Origin: Gossypium raimondii
Taxonomy: Eukaryota > Streptophyta > Magnoliopsida > Malvales > Malvaceae
Reading direction: 5' to 3'
NCBI RefSeq assembly: GCF_025698545.1
Contig: NC_068569.1
Coordinates: forward strand, 12,586,001-12,650,000
DNA length: 64,000 nucleotides
Part shown: positions 11,459 through 23,562 of the stretch, piece by piece
How positions within the stretch are numbered: the first letter of the stretch is position 1
Layout: the number at the start of each line of letters is the position of its first letter
Position numbers and translations under genes: made by a program
The notes under the pieces: model-generated
Database searches by the model: none
The model's input: the letters and a program-made list of their open reading frames with translations, nothing else
What the model was told of the DNA's origin: nothing

Positions 11459-14200
11459 TGTAACGACCCAAAATCCGTGGGCACCGAAAAAGTGTGTGTA
11501 TTATCGGGCCTCTGTCTTAGTGAATTGAGTTCAAAAATAATTATTAGAAGTATTTACGAGACTAGTTGTGTGATTAATTAGGTATTAATTAAGTGAATTT
11601 AGTCTAATTAAGAATAATTAGGAAAAAGGATTAAATTGCAATAGAAGTGAAAGTTTAATTATAGATTAAAAGAAAATAATAGGGACTAAAATGGCAATTA
11701 AGCCATTTACATCAAAAGAGGCGTCATATATGCATTAAATCCAAGATTTTGTTTAAGTTATATTTATATATGTGTATAATTATTATAATTATTATTATAA
11801 TTATTCATTCAAATGGTAATTTATATTTATTATATTATTTTACTATGAAATAAATTAAAATTAAGACAAATGTATGGCGAAAAGATGGTACAAGTGTAAT
11901 AATATATATATATATATATACACTTGTATTATAATTATTATTTACTTAAAATTTAAGTAAAAGATATTAATTAATTAAATAATTATATTATGAGATTTTT
12001 GTTTGATAAACAAAATAAATAAAGACAAGTGTATGATGATGATTTAATACAAGTGTATTAATAAAATACATATATTTGTAATACTTATAATTAATTAATT
12101 AAACATAAAGTAAAATAAAACAAAGCAAAAGAAAAGAAAAGAAAGAAACAGAATAGAAGGAGACGAAACAGAGAAGAAACAGGGAGAAAGAAAGAAAGAA
12201 AAGAAAAAAGAAAGAAAGGAAAATTTTGGGTTTAAGGCTTTAAAGCTTTAAAGGTAAGTTTAATCAAGTCCTTTCCTTTTAAATTTGATATTTTGGAATC
12301 CTAGAGTGAAATACTCTTGGATTTAAGTTGAAATTTTGAAAGTTGATAGATTTTTTTTGAGTAGGGTTTATGTTGAATAAATGATGGAATTGAGGGTTTA
12401 TTTGATAGAAATTTTAATTGGAATTGAATAAAGGATTGAATTGTAAACTAAACTATAAGTTTTGAATTTTAGGATTAAATTGAAATAAATTCGAAATTAT
12501 GAAAATATGATAAAAATTAGATAGTTAAATGTGAGTTTGATAGGAAATTAAGTAGTAAAAAGGTATGAATTGAGAAAGAAAAATATATAGGTTTAGTTAG
12601 GATTAAATTAGAATTAAAGTAAAAGTTAGATAAAAATTTCAGCAGTTAAATTATATTGTATTAATGATTATGAAAATTATCTTAATTTTTTTCGTAGCTA
12701 ATATCGCACCCGAGGCATCCACGAAGAAAGGAAAAGAAAAAGTGGACGAGGAATAGACACGAGAACCACGGTTTGTATCACTATAATTCAAACTTTATTA
12801 TTATTAAGTGTTTAATTTGCTAATTATGTGTAGTAAGTATTTTAAGCTAAGTGTTTAATAAATGATAAATTTATAATGTGATAATGAAATTGAAACTGAT
12901 ACTGAACTGAATTATGGAATACTGGATATTGTTTTGAGTACTGAGTGAATTGTGAAAATACTGAATATTGTATGTATAATGCATTGAATTGTGAAATTAC
13001 TGAAATAATGAATTACTGCAATACTGTGAAACTGACTGAAATAAGGAATTTATAATTGATACTGAACTGAGAAGGAAAATTGTACTGAAAAGTGAATTAA
13101 ATACCCTATTAACTAGTCGGGCTAGTCGGATATAGTTGGCATGCCATAGGATATGGAAGAGAACGGTGTATTTGCCGCTTCTCGATCGAGCACTTATGTG
13201 CCGACTCATATCTTATTACGATTCGGCACTTTGTGTGTCGAATCATTCTTATTACCAATTCGCACTTGGTGTGGCGAATCTTTATTACATTCTTGATTCA
13301 CGCTCTTGGTGTGTTTGGTTGAATCCATGTATCCGCCAAGTCGAGTCAAGTTAATAGGATAAATGAAATAAATTTACTGATAAAACTAATCTCGAATGAT
13401 ATAGTATATGTGAAAAGTGAAATTTGAAATAAAGAAATAAGAATGATATTTATATATATATATAATTAATTGATAATATAAAAATATTGAATTGTTTATT
13501 AGTAGTGACAATTGTAATAAAAAGTATGTGTGTGATTTAATGTATTTAATTATAAATTGAATTATAGTGATAACACTGAGTATATGCATACTCAGCGTAC
13601 GGTTGTTTCCGTGCGCAGGTTGTAGAAGTCAAGTACTGAACCAGCATCCAAAGCCAGACCCGACTTCAGCAAACTTTTGGTGATGTATATTTTCTTTTGG
13701 TAATGTGGCATGTACATAGGATGTGTATAAAGGTTATTATGTTTTAATATAAATGGTTAAAAAATGTTAGTATTATAAGTTTATGCATTAAAATGAAAGA
13801 AGTTTAATTATTTTTATTTAATTTAGTATATTGTTAAATTTAAATTGATATTATGTTGATTAAGTTGATTAGAAGGTATTTGGAATAGAAATTGAGAATG
13901 TGAAATGAATTGGTTGAATTGGTTGTGATTGGAAATGATATGGTTTTTAATTGCAGGGGGTTTTATGTGAAAATAAGCAAAAATGCTACCGAAATTTGGT
14001 AAAAAAAATTTAGAGTACTTGAACGAGTTTCATTTCACTTTTAATTCACGTTTTGGATTTCAAAAGTTCATTACAGGGACTTAGTTATACAATTATATTA
14101 CAGATGTTATTTTATTATGAATTATCCGTAAATTGTTTGATATGTCTGGTAATGCCTCGTAACCCTGTTCCGGTGACGGTTTGGGGTTAGGGGGTTTACA
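11459..14200 (+). mobile_element. Solo-LTR-like element in the SKP2-like intron
   Basis: The 2742-bp element begins TGTAACGACCC and ends GGTTTACA, so it has TG...CA ends with a short inverted match. It is flanked by GTATT and ATATT, a 5-bp target duplication matching at four positions. No coding domain was seen. Parts in order: an A/G-rich tract at about 12115-12230; four tandem hairpin units at 13170-13325; and a double stem-loop at 13576-13616. A Ty3/Gypsy origin is inference. The ends look whole and the near-identical target duplication suggests moderate age. Confidence 0.75.
13170..13325 (+). repeat. Tandem array of four ~36-40 bp hairpin units
   Basis: The core CACTT(T/G)GTGTG recurs at 13191 (as CACTTATGTG), 13227, 13263 and 13303 (as CTCTTGGTGTG). 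In the later three units it is flanked by inverted arms, GATTCG...CGAATC or ATTCGC...GCGAAT in two of them, so each unit can fold. Confidence 0.8.
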
Positions 14201-14569
14201 ATATTGTTCATATCTGCAATGCGTAGTCAGTTGCAGCTTTAACGCATCCACAGAGATTCAATATTTTTAGTTTTCGACAAAATTTAGTCAAATATTCAAG
14301 ACCTTCATCACTGAATGATGTGCAGCCACTAATGTTAAGTTTTGCAAGATTACGACAACTATGGGCCAAAGCATACAATGAGCGATCACCAAGCTTGAAA
14401 CTTTTGCTGAGGTCCAGATCCTGCAGATCATGACAGAATTTCGCAATCGTCTCAACAGCAGTGTCCTAAAGCTGCGGATTTTCTTGGCCTAGTACGAGAG
14501 TTAGCAATTTGGTAAATTTAGGAGCAAGGGATAAAACCAAGTTGTTCATGTTCTTCCAGCACCTGCAGC

Positions 14570-16702
14570 AAGATACCACACAACCCAATTTTAGCGAGGA
14601 AGTAAACTACCACAAATACATCTAAATGCAGCCAAGCATAATATGAAAAAGTTTCCAACCAATAAGGTAGATATAAGATATTTCAACATCTCCACATCAA
14701 ACAAGCTTTAACCATTACTACTAAGATTAAATGTCATGCAAGTTAATAAGCATCAGAGGGGGCACAAAAATACTACCATAACCACCAATATACATTGATA
14801 AATATATTTAAGAATTGATAAACCCGACTAGGAGAGTGTTTTTAAGTCATGCATTATTTTATCCTACCTATCAGAAACTAACGTACTAGGTGCTACAAAT
14901 TTGGAGAACACTGAATACATCTTCCTAAATCAACCAAATACTTTCTTCAAGATTCATAAAAGGGAATAATGGCAAATATATTATTTGTAAACTATTATCA
15001 TTTATGAAGGTTCAAAAATCAAAAGCATAGCCAAATGAATGGTACTTCAACAAAAAAATCATGCAAGTTTGCTGGATAATTATAGTTAAAACAGAAAGTG
15101 ACGCGGACAATTGTAAAGGCAATAATCAAGGGCTAACTGAAAATGAAACTTTATGAGGTTAACCCAGACATCTCAAGATGGGTAGGAAATGCAGATTCAA
15201 TCAAAGGGAATTACATCTTAAAGAAAAAGAAGATGAAGCTTCACTAGTCATAATTTCAAACAAAAAAAAACGCAAAAACTAAATTAAATCGGCAAAACAC
15301 GATCTTAATCTTAGACATAAATTATGCAACAAATCGTCGAAAACATTGAAGAGCTAGGCAGGTCACGTTTGCATCTAAAAATATCCAACTCTAAGAGCTC
15401 AAATAATTGAAATCAATGAGCCGACCAAGAAAGGTCAATGAATAAAGAAGATGAGGAAAAAAGCAAAAGAAACATTTAAAGCGATAAAAATCATGAGCCA
15501 AAACAATCAATGAAATGAAATGAATTTTCAAAAAAAAAAAGATCAAGCAGTTTCGTAAATTCATAAATAGGATACAAAAAGGTTTTACAAATTTAGGTTA
15601 GACTGTAGCGTTTCCAGCAGAACTGGGGAGCACAGGTTTTACAAATTGGGGAGCATAAAAAACAGCTATGTATTTAAACAAACCAATGTACCTTCTCCTG
15701 GGTATCTTTTAAGCTTTTAAGCACTGGAGGGTTGCCTCAAAGCAGTAGCAGCTATCCTGAATGAGAAATCAAATTTCTGTTCTTTTCAGCCAAAAGCACG
15801 TTTGTGGGAGAAGACAGTTCCAAAGAACCAGCAGATGAGGGGAAAGAAAGTTTGTGGGAGAAGACGACAAGTTAATTTGGTCAATTTTCAGCCAAAAGCA
15901 CTTTAAGCTGAAGAAAATGAGAAATTTTTAGCTTTTCATCTGGAGAGAAGTCTTTTTCTGATGGTGAAATTTTCTGAAGAAAAGGAGGCTGTTCTTCATT
16001 CCTTTTAAGGGAAAAAGACATTTTCAGCCAAAAGTCCTTCTAAAACATGCAGAAGAGCAGGGCCTTAATATAACTGCTTTTTTCAGAACTAAACGGTTGC
16101 TAAAAGAAAAGTGACCATATTTGTCAAAGTTTAAATAAAGAGGGAATAAAAATATAGATTATATTTAAATATGAATTTAAATGATTGAATCCTATGAGAT
16201 GATGTGATGGTTAATAGTATTCATCGTCCTAGGTGTAGCCTAGATTTGAGTCATGCTAATTACGTTAGTTGTTCGAGCTTTATTATGTTATTGTAATATA
16301 TTTAAAGATTATTAATAATATTATTTCATTTTGAACTTGATTTAATTTATAATGCCTCTAGAAATAACAAGCGCATGCAAATTACCAAGCTATATTGTTG
16401 GATTATAAATATATTTAATTTTTTAATATTTCTACTTATTAAAAGTTAAAAAAAAAAAGACAACAACATCATTTCAATGCAACATTGAAAGAGATGAAAG
16501 TAGTATTCACCATTGACTTCAAGCAAAGTGCCAAAAATGGAGATGATATTCTTAAAAGATTACTAGTAAAGAAAGGGAAACTTACGTGCTCTAAATGTGA
16601 ACTTCAGACCAGTTAACTAATGCCCATTTTCACGGTAAAAAAAAGAAACCACTTCCAATACTGAAAACATCAGCAGAAAGTTGCCTCTTTATGTGCATCT
16701 AT
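14570..16702. other. Gene-free region with MITE-like repeat
   Basis: No F-box exon or other gene was recognised. At 15784-16070 the phrase TTTTCAGCCAAAAG occurs three times (about 15785, 15887, 16020), TTTGTGGGAGAAGAC twice (about 15801 and 15851), and the right edge reads AGCAGGGCC. Read on the minus strand, GGCCCTGCT...GGACTTTTGGCTGAAAA resembles a hAT-type MITE end. The left edge is unclear. Confidence 0.4.
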
Positions 16703-18677
16703 TGTAACATCTTCGAAAATTCATTGGTCTTAATAGTATTATTTTCAGTAATTATGAATCCAACTTTTCGAAATAAATTAAATGTGATTTGTAAGTATTA
16801 GTGGAGAAGGTAGTAGGAGAACATAAAAATTCAAAAGATTATGTATTAAAAATGTTAATTCAAGTATAGACTAAATTGTAAGGTTTTACAAAGTGAGAAC
16901 TTTAAATTATAAAAAATTAAATTGAATTAGTGGTGAAATGTGTGATTTTTACCAAAATTAAGTGGATTAGGATGATGAATATATTTATATTATTAAGTTA
17001 TAATGTTTTATTTATAATGTATTAAGTTTTTATTAAAATAAATATATAGCATGATGGAAAAGATGTAGGGATTTCTTCATCTTTCTTTTCATCCTCTTAC
17101 TCATGTCACCCACCATTGTTGGACAGAAAATCTTTTTCCTTCCAATTTGGTCCTTATCATCAACAAATACCCCTCCAAGCCAAAAACTATTAAACTTTAC
17201 AACTTAGCAAGCTTAGTGTTAATGTTTGAAGAGATAGAAAATCTAGATAATATGACAAACTAAGACTTTAAGGTAAGGTTTTCATGATTTAGTAGTAGTA
17301 TTATATTTATTATAATTATTTCAACACGAAAATGTTATGAAATAAGTATATTGATTTCTCATGTTTTACGGAATTACCGTGAAATGAAGAGAAAGATAAG
17401 AAAGAAGATGGAAGGAGTGTAGGCAAGAGGAAACAAGTAAATAAAGTTTGAAGAAAACATAACCTAGTACTTTAGACATCTTTCTTACCTAATTAGATTT
17501 TTGAAAACAATAAATTAATGAACATGTTAATGTCATGAATTTAAGTCATTGTAACTTAATTCAAGAAACTAGTAAATGATTGTAGTTATTGTTGATGTAA
17601 TTAAATGTGTAGAAAAAGGACTAAATTAAGAAATATTGAAAAGTTATGCGTGATTATGAAATTATGAAACTTGATTGTGCTTGTGATGAATATTGATTTT
17701 ATATTAATGTTAAAGCTATTGTAAACAAGTTTTGAACTTGTGGGATATAGATGACATGTCATTGGAAATTCTATAGCGGGCTCGTGTATTTAGCACTTTG
17801 ATACTTGTGTTTAAACACTTTTAGTGTTCGTGATAATCTAACACTTGCATGCTCATCTACTTCTAAATGATGAAAGTATGGTAAGTGAAATTGTGTTAAT
17901 TATCTTTAGTTTAATTCTTGTAATCATGTTAAATATGTTTATTCATTAAATTAGCTAATTAAATTAATTGTAAGATTTGAATTTCTAAGTAAGCTTTCAT
18001 AAGCTTAACGCGTTGTTTTGGACGCGTAGGTAAAGATCGTTTTGAAGACACCTTTTGAAGTGGTCATCCTTATCTCATCATCAAGCAAAGTTTGAAGTGT
18101 ACATAGGATTAGAACCATTGAAATATTTGTAGTAAATTATTAGGTAAGTGGTTTCAAAACTATGTTATGCATGTTTAACGTTATTTTGTACCTTGGGATG
18201 ATCTTTATTGGGTGGATATTTACATGTGTTATATGTGATGTTTAAATGATATTTTGATATATTTAAATTTTTAAAAAAGTTTAGAAATGTTGTGGAGTGA
18301 TTGAAGATAGTTTTGACTTAGTTTTAGGTGTTCAAGTCATGTTGTGGCCGACATTTAATATTTGGTGTTGCAACGTTGGACTATGTTGCGACATCACGAG
18401 TCAGTGTCGCAGCATTGGAATATTCTACCCTCAGTGTCGCGACACTCATTTTTCAATATTACGTCATTGACTTTGTTTTGACCCAAAAACCCCCCAAATA
18501 GTTCTCATTTGTAACCAAACTCTAAAGGAAGAATAGAAATGATTTGAAAAACTTCAAATAATCTTAAATATATTAAAATAAAGTGTTTAAATAAATATTC
18601 AAATTAAACGATTGTGGTGTTTAAATATAATATTTCTTACTCGAAATACAGGCTGAATCCGGATAAAGGATATTACA
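16703..18677 (+). mobile_element. Solo-LTR-like element, probable
   Basis: The 1975-bp element starts TGTAACATC and ends ATATTACA, flanked by TCTAT and TGTAT (four of five match). Inside it has short hairpins at 17775-17860 (for example AACACT-TTT-AGTGTT at 17814-17828), a stem-loop TAAGCTT-TCAT-AAGCTTA at 17990-18007 followed by a second at 18008-18027, and TGTCGCGACA-type palindromes at 18340-18450. No coding domain was seen. The right boundary is less certain than those of the other elements. Confidence 0.6.
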
Positions 18678-19768
18678 TGTATAGTACGATATATATAGGT
18701 TTTTGTGCTCCTGTTTTCCATAGAGTACACAGTCTCGCATTAAGATAGTGCTAAAAATATTAATAAACAAATTGGGTTGGACAATGATCGTTGGTTGTCT
18801 CCGATTGTCGAATTCAATAAAAATCACTATTCAAGAATATGTCATCTCCACCTCAACCTTGATTAATCATATCTACAAAGTTTGTATAAGTTGGCCCATA
18901 AAAGCAAGCAATAGTAGTAAAATAAAATGATTTGGTTTATGTGGTTAAGGTTATAGTTTGACCAATAAAAGGTGACACTTTCGATTTTTAGAAGTAGGCT
19001 TTTGGATAAAATGACATTTTAATTTCTTATGAAACTTTTAACTGTAATGTCAAACTCCTATATGGGATAAATTTGGCGCAGATTATTAGACGCCCATAAA
19101 AAAAGTAATATATTAGTTGCCAAGCTCATTTCTTTGCATGACCAAAAGATATTTCCTGCTCGTCTCCCCTCGCCTTGTTTTGGTACAGGGTGCAGGCCAT
19201 ACAGTTTTTCCTTATAAGAAGGCTAAACAACAAGAGAACCCGGACAAGAACAGCAGAAACAATGCAGATCAAGCGATAGAAACAACTGAAACAGGCTATT
19301 CAGTAATTTACTAATGCAAAAAATACAGAAAAAACCTTGAATCCATTTTCGACCCCAAAAATATAGATTTAAAATGCCAGTTATTATTTCAGCTTACAAA
19401 TCGAACATGGGATAACAATGTAAGTTTTTATGGGATTAACGCGTACAACAGAACAGTAATGCAGTGAGTGATAACAGGTCTCCCACTCCCTTTTCTTTTT
19501 TCTATGATGTTACTTGTTAAATACATCACGGGAAAAAATTTTATGGACTTTGTTTAGAGATTTAAAAAACGTTAATGGACGGTTTTATGTGAAAAACCCC
19601 TTGTGGTGGCTCACACAATGTAATTAACCTCGATTTCTCATTTCATTTTTTGTCGTAAGCGTGGCTGCGAGCAGTATAAGTAATCTCCTTACTTCATGTT
19701 TAAGGTCACACACAACTGCAAGCAATTGCAACAAAGTGAAAAAAAAGTTGAGAAATATTCTAAATTCA
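18678..19768. other. Intergenic; possible serine carboxypeptidase-like exon remnant
   Basis: At 19189-19315 a plausible acceptor (GGTACAG) is followed by a frame starting GAGHTVFPYKKAKQQ. GAGHT followed by a Pro-Tyr-Lys run recalls the catalytic-His segment of serine carboxypeptidase-like proteins, but the rest of the frame does not fit the family. No other gene was seen. Confidence 0.25.
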
Positions 19769-20179
19769 ATGGCAGAGAAGGAGGGAGGGATTGTGAAGGA
19801 AGGGCATGATGAGGGAATGAATATGGCTATTGGTCTTCTGGAAGAGTTTGGGCTCCCATTGGGACTTCTCCCTCTTGCAGATGTGATTGAAGTTGGTTTC
19901 GTAAGGAATACAGGTTACATGTGGATTGTGCAGAAAAAGAAGGTTGAACACAAATTTCAGATGATCAGCAAACTGGTCAGTTATGACACTGAAATTACCG
20001 GTTTTGTTGACAAGAAGCGGATCAAGAAGCTGAAGGGAGTTAAGGCTAGAGAACTCATGTTATGGCCTCCAGTAAATGAGATTGTAGTGGACGATCCACC
20101 CACTGGAAAAATTCACTTCAAGAGCCTCGCTGGTGTAACCAAGACCTTTCCCGTTGACGCATTCGCTGCCGGGCAGTAA
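19769..20179 (+). CDS. DUF538 family protein
   Basis: This single-exon gene gives 136 aa from the first ATG (19769, MAEKEGGIVKEGHDEGMNMA). The frame is open further upstream but has no ATG there. Family hallmarks are visible in order: AIGLLEEFGLPLGLLPLADV (about 26-45), VGFVRNTGYMWIVQKKKVEH (about 48-67), VSYDTEITGFVDKKRIKKL (about 76-94), GVKARELMLWPPVNEIVVDD (about 96-115) and GKIHFKSLAGVTKTFP. DUF538 proteins (for example Arabidopsis SVB) are small plant-specific proteins of the beta-barrel, BPI-like fold linked to trichome growth and stress. Their biochemical role is unsettled. No signal peptide was seen in this form. The gene looks intact. Confidence 0.93.
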   Translation: MAEKEGGIVKEGHDEGMNMAIGLLEEFGLPLGLLPLADVIEVGFVRNTGYMWIVQKKKVEHKFQMISKLVSYDTEITGFVDKKRIKKLKGVKARELMLWPPVNEIVVDDPPTGKIHFKSLAGVTKTFPVDAFAAGQ

Positions 20180-20189
20180 AAATAGGCAC

Positions 20190-21870
20190 CGTCTTGTTCT
20201 TTGGGAGCCACCAGAGTCCAGAAGCTATGGGGGTTTTTTGTGCTGCTTTATGTTCTACTTGTATGCAATTTGTGTTGATACGGATTAATGATGCATTAAT
20301 CATGCCAATATTCAACCAAACAAATATATATACAAATGTAAATAAAACCAAGTGACTTCATTATTCAGTGCAGTGGTCACTTCAAATCCAATTTCAACAA
20401 CAACGGTGATGACATCCTTTGTCCTCTGATTATCAGATGTTGCCGTCAGAAACAAAAGCAGCATTAATAAAAAATAAAATAACCATTAATTCCAACAGGC
20501 AAGCATTTGTTAATCTCCTAGTATAAAGGAACAGTAGTAGGGCTACTCCATTCACATATGACACACATCTAACGGGCTTTTGTGCGATTGAAAAGCAGAA
20601 AAGGAATAACTCAAGCTGCACAATTGCATTCCATCAGCCCATTGAAGTTTCTCCTTCTTGAACTGGTTCAAGGCCTTCACGGATATGGTGGAACACTGGG
20701 TCAGCTGCTTAACCTCGCCAAGGTAGATTTTATTAGATTTCTTTTTTTCTCGTTACTGGTACAAGGCCTCCGGCCCAACATTAGAGGTTTAAATTGGATC
20801 TCTGAACATAAATTTTTTGATAATTTATCAACCCAACCATTGGTTAATTAGTAGAGGAGATTTTCTCCTCCCTTATTAAAGAAAAAAATAACATAATTTG
20901 AATTAGTATTTAATATGAGTATTACAGAATTGATAATTCGAAAATGTAATTAAAATTTTTAAAATTCAGGACAAATATAATATCTCAACCATAGTTTAAC
21001 GATGTTTAGTGAGATTAACCTTTATTTTAATTTATATTACTATTTAATAAGATTAATATAATTTTAAATAATAAAATGACTTGAGCAATTTTGTAATAAT
21101 ACTATGACGTCAAGTTGGTTTTTTGTCAGGTTTTATTAATTTTATATAAAAATATAAAAACAAAATAATATCGTAATAATATAATTTACGATTTTAATTA
21201 TTTCTCTGAGTAAATTTAAATTTTATTGATGAGTGACATTTAAATGATAATATAAATTATTATACTCATATTTTACAAAATAACTAACAATTGTGATCAT
21301 TCTTTTATATTTTTACTGGAGACTTTTAATTTATACTTACAAATCAATATTTGGGTGTGTTTGTAAAGTATTTAAAAATTATATTTAGATGTAATTGTTT
21401 GTAATTACATATATATCTCATGAATGAGTAATTATTGAATTAAGTGTAATTGGAACACCTCAATTATTTGCTCCAATTTCAATAGGAGCTGATAATTTGG
21501 GGAATTAGATGGATAATCAATAAAGATGGATTTTTATTTATTTTTACTGGATTGTTGGTTATGGGTGATTAGAGATTAAGCCCCAGCCACATCTTCTTTC
21601 AAAACAAAATATACCTCGCAGTAACTAATATTATTTGAGCGAATTCAATATACATAAGTAGAGATGGCAAGGATGCAGGAGAAGGAGATCAACCTTCATC
21701 AGATGTACTTCTAAAATCCGATTCCAAATTAAATGTTTTTTTTTTGTTTTAATGAAAAATTAAAGTTATACTTAATTCTAATCGAGATCTGATTCAATAT
21801 GTTATAACCTTTATTTTTATTTACTTTTATCTAATAAAACAATAAAATTTAATGTTTTTATTATTATTTA
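20190..21870. other. 3' flank of DUF538 gene and AT-rich intergenic DNA
   Basis: Probable 3' UTR extends to about 20350. A frame at 20582-20851 (+) has no family match. From 20880 to 21480 the sequence is low-complexity A/T. No gene was recognised. Confidence 0.4.
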
Positions 21871-23562
21871 GGTAAACTATAAAAATAGTCATTTAACTAT
21901 TAGCGTGCTTCTGTTTTGGTCACTTAGGTTTAAAATTTTTCATTTTAGTCACTAACGCTTCCATTAAACCACTAATTGTGACCTTTTTTCTATTGCAATA
22001 AAAACAAATTTAGCCCTCAACTTTACACATTTTGTCAATTTAGTCTTGATTCTTATAATTTTAAAATTAAAACTTTAAAAATTAGAAAATATTTAAAATT
22101 TTATTTTTATAAAAGTACATAAGATTTTATAAAAGTTACATACAAATTTATCAAAATATTTATAAATTAATATCTCTTTTTTCTCATTTTCTAACATAAA
22201 ATTTATTTATTAAAATAATAATTTTATAAAAAATAATAATCTTATAAATAAAACAAATTAATGGGGAAAACCATGAAGAAGATTTACATAGATTCAACTT
22301 TGCCCTTTTTTCAACATCAACAACGATCATGTTCAAGTTGGGTGAAAAATTATAGCCTAAGGTCAAAAAGGGAGAGAATTAATGTCTTTAAAGTTGTTTC
22401 TCAAATCGGGTTTGTTACGTATGAGGTTGTGCTCGAAGGTAAGCATGATTGGGGATGTATAGGTTAGGATAAGGTCTTAGAGACCCGATAGGTGGAAGGC
22501 TATGCCAACAACTCTAAAACTAATTTCTAGTTCAATGGCGCAATGATGGAGGATGTGGAGACTAAGGAGTTCAGAGTAAATGTTATATTAGTGTCAGTGG
22601 TTGTGGGTGAAGATAGTGCAAATTTGCGGAGCAAATTTGACAAGGACTAAAGAGTAAGGCCACACATATAATAGAATTTATTATTTATAAAATAAACTAA
22701 AAAATTTGAATTTGGTTTAGATCTTGTTTGTGGGTTTTTAAAAAAATATTTTATCAAAAAGGGAGAGAATTAATGTTTTTAAAGTTGTTTCTCAGAACAG
22801 GTTTGCTACGTTTGAGGTTGTGCTCGAGGGTGAGCATGATTGGGGATGTATAGGTTAAGATCAGGTCTTAGAGACCCGATAGGTGGAAGGTTATGCAACA
22901 ACTCTAAAACTAATTTCTAGTTTAATGGCGCAATGATGGAGGATGTGGAGACTAAGGAGTTCAGAGTGAAGGTTATATTGGTGTCAGTGGTTGTGGGTGA
23001 AGATAGTGCCTAGTACTCCGCAAATTTGACAAGGGCTAAAGAGTAAGGCCACACATATAATAGAATTTATTATTTATAAAATAAACTAAAAAATTTGAAT
23101 TTGGTTTAGATCTTGTGGGTTTTTTTTAAATATTTTATTTTAAAATACAATTTTAATAAGTAAATTTCATGTCAAAAAAGAGAAAAATGAGTATTCATTT
23201 ATTTATAATTGTGTATGTATTTTTTTATAAAATCTTATTTATTTTTATAAAAATGAAACTTTAAATGTTATTTTTATTTTTTTATTTTGAATTTTAAGAA
23301 GTGAGACTAAATTGATAAAATGTGTAAAGTTGAGGTTGAATTTGTTGAATTTTAGAATTAACACTAAATTGATAGAATTTGTAAACATTGGAGGGCTAAA
23401 TTTGTTATTATTCCTATAAAAAGGCCACTATTAGTTATTTAATAGATGAATGACCAAAATATTAAAATTTGAACATGTTAGTTACTAAAACAAAAAAATT
23501 AAACATGGATGACTAAAACAAAAATACAATAATAATTGGGTGATTATTTTTAGAATTTACCC
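21871..23562. mobile_element. Long terminal-inverted-repeat DNA transposon (MULE-like, non-autonomous)
   Basis: The left arm (about 21871-22260, beginning GGTAAACTATAAAAATAGTC) matches the reverse complement of the right arm (about 23140-23562, ending with the complement GGGTAAATTCTAAAAATAATC). Paired landmarks run in order: TTTTGGTCA, TAGTCACTAAC, CACTAATTGTGACC, AAATTTAGCCCTCAA and CAATTTAGTC. Arms of about 400 bp with no transposase frame fit a Mutator-like non-autonomous element or a foldback. The core (22261-23140) consists mainly of a direct duplication. I found no convincing 9-bp target duplication, so the exact edges are approximate. Confidence 0.7.
22363..23141 (+). repeat. Tandem direct duplication, two units of ~390 bp
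   Basis: Unit 1 is 22363-22753 and unit 2 is 22754-23141. Both start TCAAAAAGGGAGAGAATTAA and share GGTGGAAGG, CAATGATGGAGGATGTGGAG and GTGTCAGTGGTTGTGGGTG over nearly their whole length, with scattered differences. The more GC-rich core could be captured host sequence. The short frame MGKTMKKIYIDSTLPFF in front of it matches nothing I know. Confidence 0.9.

Larger units (their letters stand above)
10400..14562 (-). pseudogene. SKP2A/SKP2B-like F-box/LRR gene, 5'-truncated and broken
   Basis: Three exons remain on the minus strand: 14562-14214, 11396-11255 and 10770-10400. They encode the leucine-rich-repeat part of a plant SKP2-like F-box protein (LDLSKSFKLGDRSLYAL, SLNLGWCDNVGDLGVTSL, LYYCRNITDRAMYSLA, GLRSLNISQCTALTP) and the family's C-terminus (HSLVMNGCLNLTSVHCAC, ending HTAH). 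Intact relatives are substrate receptors of SCF ubiquitin ligases that target cell-cycle factors such as E2Fc. Three defects are visible. The upstream exon with the F-box is not found on this strand up to 19 kb. A TAG at 14468-14466 replaces the Glu expected in PQLED. The donor after 14214 reads AT instead of GT. The middle intron also carries a 2.7-kb solo LTR (11459-14200). The two 3' exons are intact in frame, so decay may be fairly recent, or a short 3' transcript may persist. Confidence 0.85.
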
